Part shown: positions 9,631 to 19,032 of the stretch, piece after piece
Position numbering within the stretch: the first letter of the stretch is position 1
Layout: the number at the start of each line of letters is the position of its first letter
DNA from: Clostridium sp. AT4
GTDB lineage: Bacteria; Bacillota; Clostridia; Lachnospirales; Lachnospiraceae
NCBI RefSeq assembly: GCF_001517625.2
Contig: NZ_LN999827.1
Coordinates: 17,347-81,346, forward strand
DNA: 64,000 nucleotides
Reading direction: 5' to 3'
Notes under the pieces: model-generated
What the model saw: the letters and a program-made list of their open reading frames with translations, nothing else
Told to the model about the DNA's origin: nothing
Database searches by the model: none
Made by a program: the position numbers and the translations under genes

Positions 9631-11561
9631 TCTGCATCCTCCTTTGATTCCAAATCAGCGAACTTTTCCGGTTCAGGCGCCTCCGGCTCCGGGTGCAGCT
9701 CACTCCATATCTCATACCAGTCCATGCAGGCCTGATGCCACTTCTCCCACAGAGGCGCTATATCCTCCAACGGCTGGGCTTCCAAAGCGGAAGCTGGCTG
9801 CTCCTCGGCCTGCTCCCACAGACGTTTCAGACGGTTCTCCTCCCATACCTTGATCTGCTCCTCTGCCTGCCCTGCCGCCTCTTTCATGGCATCCTCTGCC
9901 ATTTTAAGCCTCCACTGGTCATAGGCTTCTTCGGTGGGAATCTCTCTCAGTCTGTGGCGTTCCGCCCTGGGAACCGCCTTTAAGCCGGCGATCAGAGCCT
10001 GCTCCTCCGCCTGAATCCGTGCTGCCGGTGAAAGTCCTTCTTTTTCCTTTTCCAGCCGTTCCAGATAGTGCTCATACCCAAAGGGGTAATACATAGCCCT
10101 TGCGCCCTCAAATATAAGCACCGACTTTGCCACCTGCCGGATAAAATACCGGTCATGGCTTACAAAAAGAATGGTTCCCTGATAAGCCTGAAAGGCAGAT
10201 TCCAGAGTTTCTCTTGCCTGTATATCCATATGGTTGGTGGGCTCATCCAGAATCAGGAAATTGGGGCGGCTCTGCAAAAGCTCTGCCAGCACCAGTCTGG
10301 CCTTTTCCCCGCCGGACAGGGAGCTTACTTTTCTGGATGCCTCCTTTCCCGGAAAGAGATAGGAGCCCAGGATCGTCCGCACTTCCTTCTGGTTCAGGGA
10401 CGGGAAAAGCTCTGAAAAATGCTCCGCTACCGTTTGTTCCGACTCAATGGCTGAGGAATACTGATCAAAATAACCGATGGTAATATTATTTCCAAGGGAG
10501 CAGACTCCATCCACCGGAGGAAGGAATCCGGCGGCTGTCTTTAAAAATGTAGTCTTTCCCGCTCCATTTTCCCCTAAAAGAGCGATCTTCTGCCCCTTTC
10601 TCATCCGTAGGCTCAGTTCCAAAAGCGGATGGCCTTCATAACCGATCTTTAAATGCTCCGCCTCAAGAACCCATTTGCTTCCGGGCACCGCAGGAAGGAT
10701 CTCTCCGGTAAAAATGTGTGCCGTATCCTCTCTGGGCGCTTCCACCCGTTCCATGCGCTCTAACATCTTTTTTCTGGATCTGGCAAAGGAGGCCTTGGCC
10801 GGTTTATTCTTAAACCGGCGGATCAGCTCCTCCTGCCGGGCAATCTCCTCCTGCTGGCGGATATAGGCCTTTTTCTGAAGCTCGTAATCCTTTCGTTTCT
10901 TCTCTCGGTAGGCTGTATAATTTCCCGGATATTTTGTAAGCTTCCTGTCCTCCAGCTCGTATACGATCTGTGCCGTACGGTCTAAAAAGAAGCGGTCATG
11001 GCTTACCATAACCACCGCCCGATCATAATTTCTTAAATACCCTTCCAACCACTGAACTGTTTCCATATCCAGATGGTTGGTTGGCTCATCCAAAAGAAGG
11101 ATATCCGGTTTCTCAAGAAGCAGTCCGGCCAATGCAGCCTTTGTCCGTTCTCCTCCTGAAAATGTGCTTAAAGGCCGCTTTTTATCTTCTTTTTTAAAAC
11201 CAAGTCCTGTAAACAGGCAGTCATATTCCCGTTCGTATTCGAACCGCTCCCTGTCAAAAAGCCCTTTTGCCGGACAGCGGCTCATCAGGTATTCCTCCAC
11301 GGTGCGCTCCTCATGGAGCAGCGCCTGCTGATGAAGCATTCCTATGGTCAGCGTTCTGGAGCAGCAGATTCCCGGCCCCTGGCGCCTGTCATCCCGTTCC
11401 AGCTCCAGCTCTCCTGCAATCAGGCGCAGAAGAGTGGTTTTTCCGGCTCCATTCCGTCCTACGACCGCAACTTTCTGCGCGCCCTGTATCTCAAAATCAA
11501 TATGGGAAAGCACAGTTTCCCCACCCGGGGCAGCCGTCCCGTCTATTATCTGGTATTTCAT
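9627..11561 (-). CDS. ABC-F family ATPase (duplicated ATP-binding cassettes, no membrane domain)
   Basis: Ribosome-associated type of ABC protein: two cassettes in one chain with Walker A GRNGAGKTT and GENGAGKTT, signatures FSGGE and LSGGE, and Walker B ILLLDEPTNHLD and LILDEPTNHMD. A charged linker of about 80 residues (about 210-290) is the element that reaches into the ribosome in this family. The C-terminal extension (about 540-644) is Glu/Gln/Trp-rich, with a Pro/Glu-rich end. Members act in translation quality control or antibiotic protection; nothing here decides which. Start ATG overlaps the upstream esterase by ATGA and has CGGAGAACCGAT in front. Confidence 0.9.
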   Translation of the reverse strand: MKYQIIDGTAAPGGETVLSHIDFEIQGAQKVAVVGRNGAGKTTLLRLIAGELELERDDRRQGPGICCSRTLTIGMLHQQALLHEERTVEEYLMSRCPAKGLFDRERFEYEREYDCLFTGLGFKKEDKKRPLSTFSGGERTKAALAGLLLEKPDILLLDEPTNHLDMETVQWLEGYLRNYDRAVVMVSHDRFFLDRTAQIVYELEDRKLTKYPGNYTAYREKKRKDYELQKKAYIRQQEEIARQEELIRRFKNKPAKASFARSRKKMLERMERVEAPREDTAHIFTGEILPAVPGSKWVLEAEHLKIGYEGHPLLELSLRMRKGQKIALLGENGAGKTTFLKTAAGFLPPVDGVCSLGNNITIGYFDQYSSAIESEQTVAEHFSELFPSLNQKEVRTILGSYLFPGKEASRKVSSLSGGEKARLVLAELLQSRPNFLILDEPTNHMDIQARETLESAFQAYQGTILFVSHDRYFIRQVAKSVLIFEGARAMYYPFGYEHYLERLEKEKEGLSPAARIQAEEQALIAGLKAVPRAERHRLREIPTEEAYDQWRLKMAEDAMKEAAGQAEEQIKVWEENRLKRLWEQAEEQPASALEAQPLEDIAPLWEKWHQACMDWYEIWSELHPEPEAPEPEKFADLESKEDAE

Positions 11562-12334
11562 ATCGGTTCTCCGTTTACAAACTCTCCTGCTGCCTTTCCC
11601 GCAGCCTGTCCCACTTCATTGTAGGCCTTCTGATAGTAATGAAATTCGTCCTTCATCAGCCCACGCTCCTTCATGGTGTGAAACGCATCGCAGACCAGCT
11701 TCACTCGCGGATCCTGCTGTGCCAGTTCCAGCTGCGCCTGACGGATCCGGCTGTAGTCATATCCCTTTTCTCCATTATACTCACCAATCGTAATCAGAAA
11801 ACAGGTTTTAATTCCATTCTCTCCCAAAATATCCAGCATATGGGTAAAACAGGTCTTGTATTCTTCCCCGGATGTTCCCAGATCGCCGTCCGTTTCTCCC
11901 TGACACCACAGCACAAACGGATGCGCAGGAACCATCTGCCTTCGTTTCAGATATTCCTGAGCCCGTTTAAGGCGCATCAGGGCATCTGTAAGATAATCCT
12001 CATTCCCCTGCCACTGGCCGATGGATGAACCGCCCTTGCTGGCGGAAACTCCGATCACACTGCGCCCGGAAGCCGCATAATACGCATTAACAAACGATGT
12101 TACCATGGAACCCGTTTTCATCCCCGGCTCAAAAATCCCCCCTGGATGATTCTCCGCCGCCCCAAAGGGCTCTTCTATTTCATGCAGCTGCTCCGGATCG
12201 GAAATTGCCCGGTATTCATATCCGGCTCCTGAAGCAGCCTTCGGCGCAGGCTCCGGCCACTGAGGCGACGTAATGCCCCGGCCCGCCATATTAGACTGTC
12301 CCATAAACAAAAATAAATCGTAGATCTTTTCCAT
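11558..12334 (-). CDS. SGNH-type carbohydrate esterase (sialate O-acetylesterase / CE6-like)
   Basis: Cytoplasmic 258-residue hydrolase. Block I FMGQSNMAGRG carries the nucleophile Ser, and WCQGETDG and DEFHYYQKAY hold the conserved blocks of the sialate O-acetylesterase/DUF303 group. It would deacetylate sugars or oligosaccharides. I prefer the ATG at 12334, eight bases after the GGAG; an ATG two codons upstream (12340) is almost against the ribosome site. It is the first gene of the operon with the ABC-F ATPase and iadA. Confidence 0.82.
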   Translation of the reverse strand: MEKIYDLFLFMGQSNMAGRGITSPQWPEPAPKAASGAGYEYRAISDPEQLHEIEEPFGAAENHPGGIFEPGMKTGSMVTSFVNAYYAASGRSVIGVSASKGGSSIGQWQGNEDYLTDALMRLKRAQEYLKRRQMVPAHPFVLWCQGETDGDLGTSGEEYKTCFTHMLDILGENGIKTCFLITIGEYNGEKGYDYSRIRQAQLELAQQDPRVKLVCDAFHTMKERGLMKDEFHYYQKAYNEVGQAAGKAAGEFVNGEPI

Positions 12335-12354
12335 TATCATTCTCCTTTTTCCCC

Positions 12355-12382
12355 ATTATACAATGACTCAAACCATTGTCAA
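12355..12382 (-). promoter_or_regulatory. Near-consensus promoter with very short leader
   Basis: On the minus strand TTGACA (12377-12382), 16-bp spacer, TATAAT (12355-12360). Transcription should start near 12347, leaving only about 13 nt before the start codon, with the AAAGGAG ribosome site at the very 5' end of the mRNA. Confidence 0.8.
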
Positions 12383-12402
12383 GAAGCCCGGACAAACAAA
12401 AA

Positions 12403-12442
12403 GAGCCCCTCTTTCCTGTCTTTCGGCCGGGAAAAGAAGCTC
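12403..12442. terminator. Terminator after the peptide operon
   Basis: Imperfect stem GAGCCCCTCTTTCC / GGGAAAAGAAGCTC flanked by A and T runs on both sides. It ends leftward transcription of the serine hydrolase gene. Confidence 0.75.
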
Positions 12443-12525
12443 CTTTTGCTGTCTTTTTATCTTTTTTGTCTTTTATCAGTTAAATATGCTTTCTAAGTTT
12501 ACGTCCTTCGTTCAGCCTGTAAATG

Positions 12526-13944
12526 TCAGGCCTTGGGGAAGATACGGCTTCCGTATCTGGCGGCAAATACCGTTCCGTTTTCATCTCTGAACGCGGTCAG
12601 ATATACGTCGCTGTATTTCTTTCTTACCATTCCCTGCCATGGATAAACGGACTTCATCTCAATGGGCGTGCCGTTTACTTCCATGGAGAGCTCACCGTTT
12701 TCCAGCTCTTTGATGCTGAAACGGTCGCCTTCTCCGGAAATGTAATCGCCTGCAAGCTCACGTTTCTCCTCTTCACTCCAGAACCGTGGCATATGCTCTG
12801 TCCGCTCTGCCTCTAAAGGTAGGCCGCAGTACAGGCGGAGAGCCATAGTTCCGATGGAGTACACCGGCACATCCATAGTATTGCACAGTACGATCACTCC
12901 GATGCCCTTCTGGGGACAGAAGCACAGGTTTGAGGATACGCCCGGAAGGCTTCCGCCGTGCTCTACTAAAACCATGTCCTCCATCTGGCTCATTTCCAGA
13001 CCGTATCCGTAGTAAACGCCCGGCTTTACGATCTGTCTGGGACGGCACATTTCCTCAATGGAATCACGGTCAATGACCTGGGTTCCGTCCTGGCTCTTTC
13101 CCTCGTTTAAGTACATGGAAACATACTTAAGCATATCGCCCAGAGCGGACTTTAAGGCGCCGCCTCCGTGGAGCACAAAGGCATCGTTTTCATAATCATG
13201 GTCTGCCCGCCATGTTCCATCCTCCAGAGTGTAAAGCGTGGCCGCATTTTCATCCAGAGAATTGCGCAGAAAGCTGATATTGCTCCGCTCCATGCCAAGG
13301 GGCTTAAAGATACGCTCCTTCAGATATGCGCTGAAGGAACCGTATCCGGAATGGCGGCGTACAATATCGGACAGAAGGCCGAAGCCATCGTTGCAGTAGC
13401 TCATGCGCTGTCCGGGACGGCCGGTAAAATGGGTCTGGCTGTCCAGACGGCCTGCCACCCTGCGGATTCCTTCCTCCGCAAAGTCTTCTCTGTCCACCAG
13501 TTCCTCTTCCAGACTGTCTTTTATCCCCATTTCCTGAGCAGTTTTATCCACAACGATTCTTGGAAGGGGGAAGTAGCCGCCACTGTGGCTCATCAGATGG
13601 CTTAATCGCACTGGCTCCTTCTGGTTTTTATTGGTAAATTCTGGAATATAAGCAAATACTGCGTCATCCACGGACAGAATCCCGTCTTTTTGCATCTGCA
13701 TGATGGAAAGAGCAGTAAAAGACTTTGTCACAGATGCCATTCCGAAAATAGTATCCCGGTTAATGGGAAGCTTCTTTTCCTCATCCCGGTAACCAAAGTA
13801 TTTCTCATAAAGGATCCTTCCCGTCCGGTCTACCACGCCTACGGCAATGCCTCTGGCCTTTGCCTCCTCCATGATCTGGGCGGTATGGGCTTCCAGACGG
13901 CTGATCCCCTGTGTCATTTCTTCCTCTGTCACTGCCCTGCTCAT
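12526..13944 (-). CDS. Serine hydrolase of the beta-lactamase/D-aminopeptidase (class C) family
   Basis: Penicillin-recognising-fold hydrolase without a signal peptide, so cytoplasmic. The catalytic motifs are SVTK (Ser71, Lys74), YCN (Tyr183, Asn185) and HGG in VEHGGSLPG. The C-terminal 100 residues form a lipocalin-like extra domain common in this group. Because it overlaps the dipeptide epimerase gene by ATGA and sits at the end of a peptide-transport operon, a role as D-amino-acid peptidase or amidase on imported wall peptides is more likely than antibiotic resistance. Start ATG has GGAGG ten bases upstream. Confidence 0.85.
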   Translation of the reverse strand: MSRAVTEEEMTQGISRLEAHTAQIMEEAKARGIAVGVVDRTGRILYEKYFGYRDEEKKLPINRDTIFGMASVTKSFTALSIMQMQKDGILSVDDAVFAYIPEFTNKNQKEPVRLSHLMSHSGGYFPLPRIVVDKTAQEMGIKDSLEEELVDREDFAEEGIRRVAGRLDSQTHFTGRPGQRMSYCNDGFGLLSDIVRRHSGYGSFSAYLKERIFKPLGMERSNISFLRNSLDENAATLYTLEDGTWRADHDYENDAFVLHGGGALKSALGDMLKYVSMYLNEGKSQDGTQVIDRDSIEEMCRPRQIVKPGVYYGYGLEMSQMEDMVLVEHGGSLPGVSSNLCFCPQKGIGVIVLCNTMDVPVYSIGTMALRLYCGLPLEAERTEHMPRFWSEEEKRELAGDYISGEGDRFSIKELENGELSMEVNGTPIEMKSVYPWQGMVRKKYSDVYLTAFRDENGTVFAARYGSRIFPKA

Positions 13945-15026
13945 TGGAACATTTCCTCCTTTAAGCGGACAAGTCCCAGTCCTGGATTCTCGGACAGAAC
14001 CAGATCTTTTGTATTTTCAATGGTAAATCCACCCTCATAAGGAAGCGCCTTTAAAGAGAAGCTTGCATCCAGGTCTGCTCTTGTGATGTTGCCGAGAGCT
14101 GCGCCCAATGCCGCTGCTGCATTGATGGCGATTCCGCTCTCCTCTGCCATACAGCCAAGCATGATTTCTACGCCTGCTGCTTCAGCAATATTTACGATCT
14201 TCTTTGCTTCCCACAGGCCGCCGCACTTCATCAGCTTGATATTGATGAAATCCACTGCTCTCTCAGAGACAAGACGGAGGGCGTCCTTAGAGTCCCAGCA
14301 GCTCTCATCTGCCATAACAGGCACAGGGCTGTTGGCAGTTACATACTTTAAGCCTTCAAAATCAAAGCGGCGTACCGGCTGCTCTACCAGCTCAATATCG
14401 TATTCGTTAAGGCGTTTTAAAAGTTCTACAGCCTCCCGTGCATGCCATCCCTGGTTTGCATCCAGACGGATTTTCACATCATCGCCTACTGCCTCACGGA
14501 TGGCCTTTACTCTGGCAATATCGTCTGCGATATTCGTTCCAACCTTGGTCTTTATCACACGGAAGCCTGCAGCCACATGCTCCTTTGCGGCAGCAGCCAT
14601 AAGCTCCGGAGTATCAATTCCCACGGTCATATCCGTTTCAATGGTATTGGAAAGTCCTCCAAGAAGCTTGTAAAGAGGAAGACCAGCTGCTTTTCCCAGA
14701 ATATCGTGGCAGGCAATATCCACTGCCGCCTTTGCAGTTCCCGCATAAGCAACCGCACGGTTCATCACAGCATTGATTCCCTCAATGTCTCTTGGATCCA
14801 TTCCGATGAGCTTTTCACGGAACACACGCAGGGTCTCTACCGTCCCCGGCAGGTTTTCGCCTGTGATCAGAGGGCCTGGAGAACCTTCGCCGTATCCGGT
14901 GATCCCTGCGTCGGTCTCAATCTCCACCAGGCAGCTCACCGCATGGGTAATTACACCCAGAGAAATGCGGAAGGGACGAACCAGGGGAACCTGCATCATG
15001 TGAACCTTCATGTCCGTAATCTTCAT
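13941..15026 (-). CDS. Dipeptide epimerase (enolase superfamily, L-Ala-D/L-Glu epimerase-like)
   Basis: Epimerises the C-terminal residue of dipeptides, allowing use of murein peptides. Enolase-superfamily residues are all present: KxK base at Lys159/Lys161 (IKTKVG), metal ligands Asp189 (RLDANQGW), Glu215 (LVEQP), Asp240 (ADES), and second base Lys264 (INIKLMKCGG). The 361-residue length is normal. ATG at 15026 follows GGAGG by eight bases. It is cotranscribed with the peptide transporter upstream and the serine hydrolase downstream. Exact dipeptide specificity cannot be read from sequence. Confidence 0.88.
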   Translation of the reverse strand: MKITDMKVHMMQVPLVRPFRISLGVITHAVSCLVEIETDAGITGYGEGSPGPLITGENLPGTVETLRVFREKLIGMDPRDIEGINAVMNRAVAYAGTAKAAVDIACHDILGKAAGLPLYKLLGGLSNTIETDMTVGIDTPELMAAAAKEHVAAGFRVIKTKVGTNIADDIARVKAIREAVGDDVKIRLDANQGWHAREAVELLKRLNEYDIELVEQPVRRFDFEGLKYVTANSPVPVMADESCWDSKDALRLVSERAVDFINIKLMKCGGLWEAKKIVNIAEAAGVEIMLGCMAEESGIAINAAAALGAALGNITRADLDASFSLKALPYEGGFTIENTKDLVLSENPGLGLVRLKEEMFQ

Positions 15027-15048
15027 AACTGTTGCCTCCTTCTTTGAT

Positions 15049-15076
15049 CCGGCCCGTGCTTCCTGCTTCGGGTCGG
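15049..15076 (-). other. Intergenic stem-loop between transporter and epimerase genes
   Basis: CCGGCCCG / CGGGTCGG with a 12-nt loop, no T tract. It may stabilise the upstream mRNA segment or partly attenuate it. Confidence 0.4.
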
Positions 15077-15107
15077 TAATTTACATCATTTACAGCTTAA
15101 ATCCATT

Positions 15108-16106
15108 TTATTTCTGGCATCCCCCGCAGAAATGACAGGCGCACATATGGCCGCCGCCGATATCTTTAAGCTCCGGCTTCTGCACAGAGCAGATTTCCTG
15201 AGCCATAAAGCATCTTGTATGGAACACACAGCCGGAAGGCGGATCTGCGGGACTTGGAAGATCGCCCTGAAGCAGGATCTTCTTTCTGGTGCTGTGGCGC
15301 TCCGGCATAGGAATTGCTGACAGCAGAGCCTGGGTATATGGATGGGAGGGATTGTCATATAACTGGTGTTTATCAGCCAGCTCCACCACATGACCCAGAT
15401 ACATTACCATCACACGGTCGGAAATGTGGCGGATAACGCTTAAGTTATGGGAAATAAAAATATATGCCATTCCCATGGACTCCTGCAGATGGCGCAGAAG
15501 ATTTAATACCTGTGACTGAATGGATACGTCCAGAGCGGAAACCGGCTCGTCACAGACAACTAAGGACGGCCCTAGTACAATGGCTCTTGCGATACCGATT
15601 CTCTGGCGCTGGCCGCCGGAGAACTCATGAGGATAACGGTTGTAATATTTCGGGTTTAAACCTACGACCTCCATCACCTCTAAAACATGGGCTCTCATCT
15701 CTTCCTTTGAAGCGAAACGCTTCTGGATCTTTAAGGGCTCCTCGATAATTTCACCGATGGTCATACGGGGATTTAAGGATGCGTATGGATCCTGGAAAAT
15801 AATCTGCATTTCTGCACGCATTTTCCGAAGCTCCTGACCGGACGCCTTTTTAAAATCCTGCCCCTTATAGATGATCTCACCATCTGTAGGCTCGATCAGA
15901 CGCAGTACGGAACGTCCCATGGTAGATTTTCCGCATCCGGACTCTCCTACCACACCAAGGGTTTCTTTTGGGTTTAAGGTAAAGGAAACATCATCCACAG
16001 CCTTGATAAATGTCTTTTCTCCGGACCGGAATGTCTGTTTCACCGGGAAAAGCTTTCTTAAATGCTTTACCTCCAAAAGGGGCGTTTCATTTATATGTTC
16101 GCTCAT
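15108..16106 (-). CDS. Oligopeptide/dipeptide ABC transporter ATPase (DppF/OppF type)
   Basis: Second ATPase of a peptide importer, 332 residues. Walker [10 protein letters not shown], signature [15 protein letters not shown] and Walker B LVVCDEP are intact. The C-terminal oligopeptide-transporter extension has the Cys-rich segment CVFHTRC found in OppD/F proteins that carry an Fe-S cluster. I chose ATG 16106, which overlaps the upstream ATPase stop (ATGA) and follows GGGAGG; the upstream in-frame ATG at 16124 has no proper site. Confidence 0.92.
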   Translation of the reverse strand: MSEHINETPLLEVKHLRKLFPVKQTFRSGEKTFIKAVDDVSFTLNPKETLGVVGESGCGKSTMGRSVLRLIEPTDGEIIYKGQDFKKASGQELRKMRAEMQIIFQDPYASLNPRMTIGEIIEEPLKIQKRFASKEEMRAHVLEVMEVVGLNPKYYNRYPHEFSGGQRQRIGIARAIVLGPSLVVCDEPVSALDVSIQSQVLNLLRHLQESMGMAYIFISHNLSVIRHISDRVMVMYLGHVVELADKHQLYDNPSHPYTQALLSAIPMPERHSTRKKILLQGDLPSPADPPSGCVFHTRCFMAQEICSVQKPELKDIGGGHMCACHFCGGCQK

Positions 16107-17095
16107 TTGGCGCTTTCCTCCCATCCTTTCATATATTTAAAGCAACGCACCCTGCGTCCATTTACTTCCTCTAACTCCGGCATCTGCTTTCGGCAGATTT
16201 CCTTTGCATAAGGACATCTTGGACAGAAGGCACAGCCCTCAGGCATATCGTCAAAGCTTGGCACCATGCCCTCGATCACACTTAATTCCTTTGTGTCATC
16301 GCCGTCCAGTCTGGGGATACAGCTCATAAGGCCTGCGGTGTAGGGATGCAGCGGTTCATCAAAGATCTGATCGCAGGTAGCATGCTCTACTACCTTTCCC
16401 GCATACATTACCATTACATCATCCGCAACCTCGGCAATTACGCCCAGATCGTGGGTAATCATCATAACAGAGGTGCCTGTCTCTTCCTTCAGCTCATTGA
16501 TCAGATCCAGAATCTGAGCCTGGATGGTAACATCCAGAGCCGTAGTAGGCTCATCGCAGATCAGAAGCTGGGGATTGCAACATAAAGCCATGGCGATCAT
16601 CACTCTCTGGCGCATACCGCCGGAAAGCTGATGGGGATACTCGTCAAAGCGCTTCTCTGCCAGAGGGATCTTAACCTTTTTAAGCATCTCAATCCCCTTT
16701 TCTCTTGCCTGCTGCTTTGTAACATTTTCATGGAGCAGAATGGCCTCCATCAGCTGCTGGCCGATGGTGAATACAGGGTTTAAGGAGGTCATGGGCTCCT
16801 GGAAGATCATAGCCACCTTATTGCCTCGGATCTGACGCATCTGATCCTCATTCTTCTTTAACAGATCCTCTCCCTCAAACAGGATCTCTCCTCCTGCATG
16901 GATTCCGGGAGGCGTCTCCACCAGTCCCATAATGGAAAGAGAAGTGATACTTTTACCGCAGCCGGATTCTCCTACGATCCCCAGGGTTTTTCCCCTCTCA
17001 ACGGAAAAGGTTACGTCATTGACCGCCTTTACCAGTCCGGCATCGGTACGAAAATATGTCTTTAAATTTTTAACTTCCAGTATTTTATCTGCCAT
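16103..17095 (-). CDS. Oligopeptide/dipeptide ABC transporter ATPase (DppD/OppD type)
   Basis: First ATPase of the peptide importer, 330 residues. Walker A GESGCGKS, signature LSGGMRQRV, Walker [13 protein letters not shown], and the C-terminal segment [17 protein letters not shown] 17095 has AAGGAGG six bases upstream; the upstream ATG at 17110 lies within that ribosome site, so it is not used. It follows the DppC-type permease gene by 14 bp. Confidence 0.93.
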   Translation of the reverse strand: MADKILEVKNLKTYFRTDAGLVKAVNDVTFSVERGKTLGIVGESGCGKSITSLSIMGLVETPPGIHAGGEILFEGEDLLKKNEDQMRQIRGNKVAMIFQEPMTSLNPVFTIGQQLMEAILLHENVTKQQAREKGIEMLKKVKIPLAEKRFDEYPHQLSGGMRQRVMIAMALCCNPQLLICDEPTTALDVTIQAQILDLINELKEETGTSVMMITHDLGVIAEVADDVMVMYAGKVVEHATCDQIFDEPLHPYTAGLMSCIPRLDGDDTKELSVIEGMVPSFDDMPEGCAFCPRCPYAKEICRKQMPELEEVNGRRVRCFKYMKGWEESAK

Positions 17096-17109
17096 TGGGT
17101 CCTCCTTCA

Positions 17110-18018
17110 TCAGTTTTTCAGCTTGGGATCTAATGCATCTCTTAAGCCGTCACCGAAAATGTTAAATGCGATTACCGTGATCATGATTGCCACACCAGGC
17201 ATAATGCTGTAGACCGGACGGTAGCTGATAAAGGTCTGAGCTGCAGAAATCATATTTCCCCATGAAGGTGTAGGTGGCTGGATACCAATACCAAGGAAAC
17301 TTAAGGATGCCTCATACATGATCGCATTGGGGATACCCAGAGTAACTAAAACAATGATGGTAGAGAGGCAGTTGGGAACCAGTCCCTTGGTGATGATCCA
17401 GAAGGTAGATGCTCCGCAGGCGCGGCTGGCCTCTATGTACTCCTTTTCCTTTAACTGCATCACAGAGCCGCGGATCATGCGGGCTGTGCGCACCCAGGTT
17501 AAAAGTCCCAGTGCGATAAACAGGTTTAAAACACCCTTTCCAAGGAAAGTCATAATCGCCATAGCAAAGATCAGATCCGGGAATGCCTGGAAAATTTCCA
17601 TAATACGGGAAATCACACTGTCAATACGGCCGCCGTAGTAGCCTGCAACAGCACCCAGGGTAACTCCTACAATGGAAGCCACGATCTGAGCTACAATACC
17701 GATACTTAATGAAACACGGGAACCGTAAATAATTCTGGAAAGAATATCACGGCCGTATTCGTCGGTTCCAAAGGGATGAGCCATGCTGGGCTCTGCCAGT
17801 ACGGCAGAATAGTCCTGATAGGTTGGGTCATAGGGAGCAATGACAGGTGCAAAAATAGCAACCAGCACTAAAAGCACCAGTATTCCTGCACAGAACATAG
17901 CCATTTTATTCTTCTTTAAGCGGCGGAGGCTGTCTCCGTAAAAACCGGAGGAATACTGCATCCCCTGCTCCATCATATCCTGTTCAAACTGTTTCTGTTT
18001 ATTAAAAAAACGTATCAT
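17110..18018 (-). CDS. Peptide ABC transporter permease (DppC/OppC type)
   Basis: Inner-membrane permease of 302 residues. An N-terminal cytoplasmic segment precedes a first helix (about 40-62), then the binding-protein-dependent transport core with the EAA loop EYIEASRACGAS...ITKGLVPN. It pairs with the DppB-type permease encoded 7 bp upstream. The ribosome site before ATG 18018 is distant (AAAGGAG about 15 bases away), so translation is probably coupled to the upstream gene. Confidence 0.92.
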   Translation of the reverse strand: MIRFFNKQKQFEQDMMEQGMQYSSGFYGDSLRRLKKNKMAMFCAGILVLLVLVAIFAPVIAPYDPTYQDYSAVLAEPSMAHPFGTDEYGRDILSRIIYGSRVSLSIGIVAQIVASIVGVTLGAVAGYYGGRIDSVISRIMEIFQAFPDLIFAMAIMTFLGKGVLNLFIALGLLTWVRTARMIRGSVMQLKEKEYIEASRACGASTFWIITKGLVPNCLSTIIVLVTLGIPNAIMYEASLSFLGIGIQPPTPSWGNMISAAQTFISYRPVYSIMPGVAIMITVIAFNIFGDGLRDALDPKLKN

Positions 18019-18025
18019 CGCTTAC

Positions 18026-18958
18026 TTACGCTGCTCCTTTCCCATATCGAATTCTTGGATCCAGGAATGCATAGGAAATATCTACCAGCAGATTCACGAT
18101 TACGAATACGAACGCAATATACATAACCGTTCCCTCAAGAAGAGGAAGATCGCGGTTTGACATAGCGTCAACTGCCAGCTTTCCGATACCCGGAATTGAG
18201 AATACCTTTTCAATCAGCATGGATCCTGTCAGCATATAGCCGAAATCCGTTCCCACCAGGGTAACAATGGGGATCATTGCATTCTTTAATGCATGCTTGA
18301 GGATAACAGACCAGCGCTTTGCGCCCTTTGCCCTGGCGGTACGGATGTAATCCTGATTTAATACCTCCAGCATACTGGTTCTTGTGATCCTGGCCATACT
18401 TCCCGCATATCTGGCGCCTAAAGCCACGCTGGGAAGGATATAGGAAGCAGCAGAATCAAAGCCGGAAATAGGAAGGATGTTCAACTTTAAGCCAAACACG
18501 ATCTGAAGAATGATCGCTACCCAGAAGGCCGGAGCAGAAACTCCTACGATGGAGAGGATCATCACTGCCGTATCAATGCCCTTTCCTCTCTGTACTGCGG
18601 AGAAAATTCCGCAGGGAATACCGATCACTGCTGCAAATGCAAAAGACATGCAGGCCAGCTTCACTGTCACTTTAAAGCAGCGAAATAAAGCGTCTGAAAC
18701 GACTTCTTTTGTAAAATAGGAAGTTCCGAAATCAAAGCGGACCGCTCCCTTTAAGAAATTAAGGTACTGGACATGGTAAGGAAGATCCAGTCCCAGTTCG
18801 TGGCGAACCTTGGCGATAGTCTCGGGATCCGCACGTTTCTCCAGCATCATGGCAACCGGATCTCCCGGAACAACCTGCAGCAGGATAAAGGTAATAAGAC
18901 TGATACCCAGAAGTACGAAAATGGTCTGGGCCAGACGTTTTGCCGTATACGAAAGCAT
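18026..18958 (-). CDS. Peptide ABC transporter permease (DppB/OppB type)
   Basis: Inner-membrane permease of 310 residues with the typical N-terminus (RLAQTIFVLLGISLITFILL), the periplasmic-type loop VPGDPVAMML, and EAA loop DYIRTARAKGAK. It forms a heterodimer channel with the DppC-type protein. GGAGG stands five bases before ATG 18958. Confidence 0.93.
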   Translation of the reverse strand: MLSYTAKRLAQTIFVLLGISLITFILLQVVPGDPVAMMLEKRADPETIAKVRHELGLDLPYHVQYLNFLKGAVRFDFGTSYFTKEVVSDALFRCFKVTVKLACMSFAFAAVIGIPCGIFSAVQRGKGIDTAVMILSIVGVSAPAFWVAIILQIVFGLKLNILPISGFDSAASYILPSVALGARYAGSMARITRTSMLEVLNQDYIRTARAKGAKRWSVILKHALKNAMIPIVTLVGTDFGYMLTGSMLIEKVFSIPGIGKLAVDAMSNRDLPLLEGTVMYIAFVFVIVNLLVDISYAFLDPRIRYGKGAA

Positions 18959-18981
18959 AATTTCCTCCTGATATAAAAAAT

Positions 18982-19020
18982 AGGGGGCGGGAGCATATTA
19001 CGCGCTCCTTTTGCCCCCCT
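18982..19020 (-). other. Stem-loop between binding protein and permease genes
   Basis: AGGGGGC with GCCCCCCT plus inner GGAGC/GCTCC arms form a strong hairpin in the 74-bp gap. It is not followed by a T run on the minus strand. Such hairpins often protect the abundant binding-protein mRNA and lower permease expression. Confidence 0.55.
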
Positions 19021-19032
19021 GTTTCACATGGA

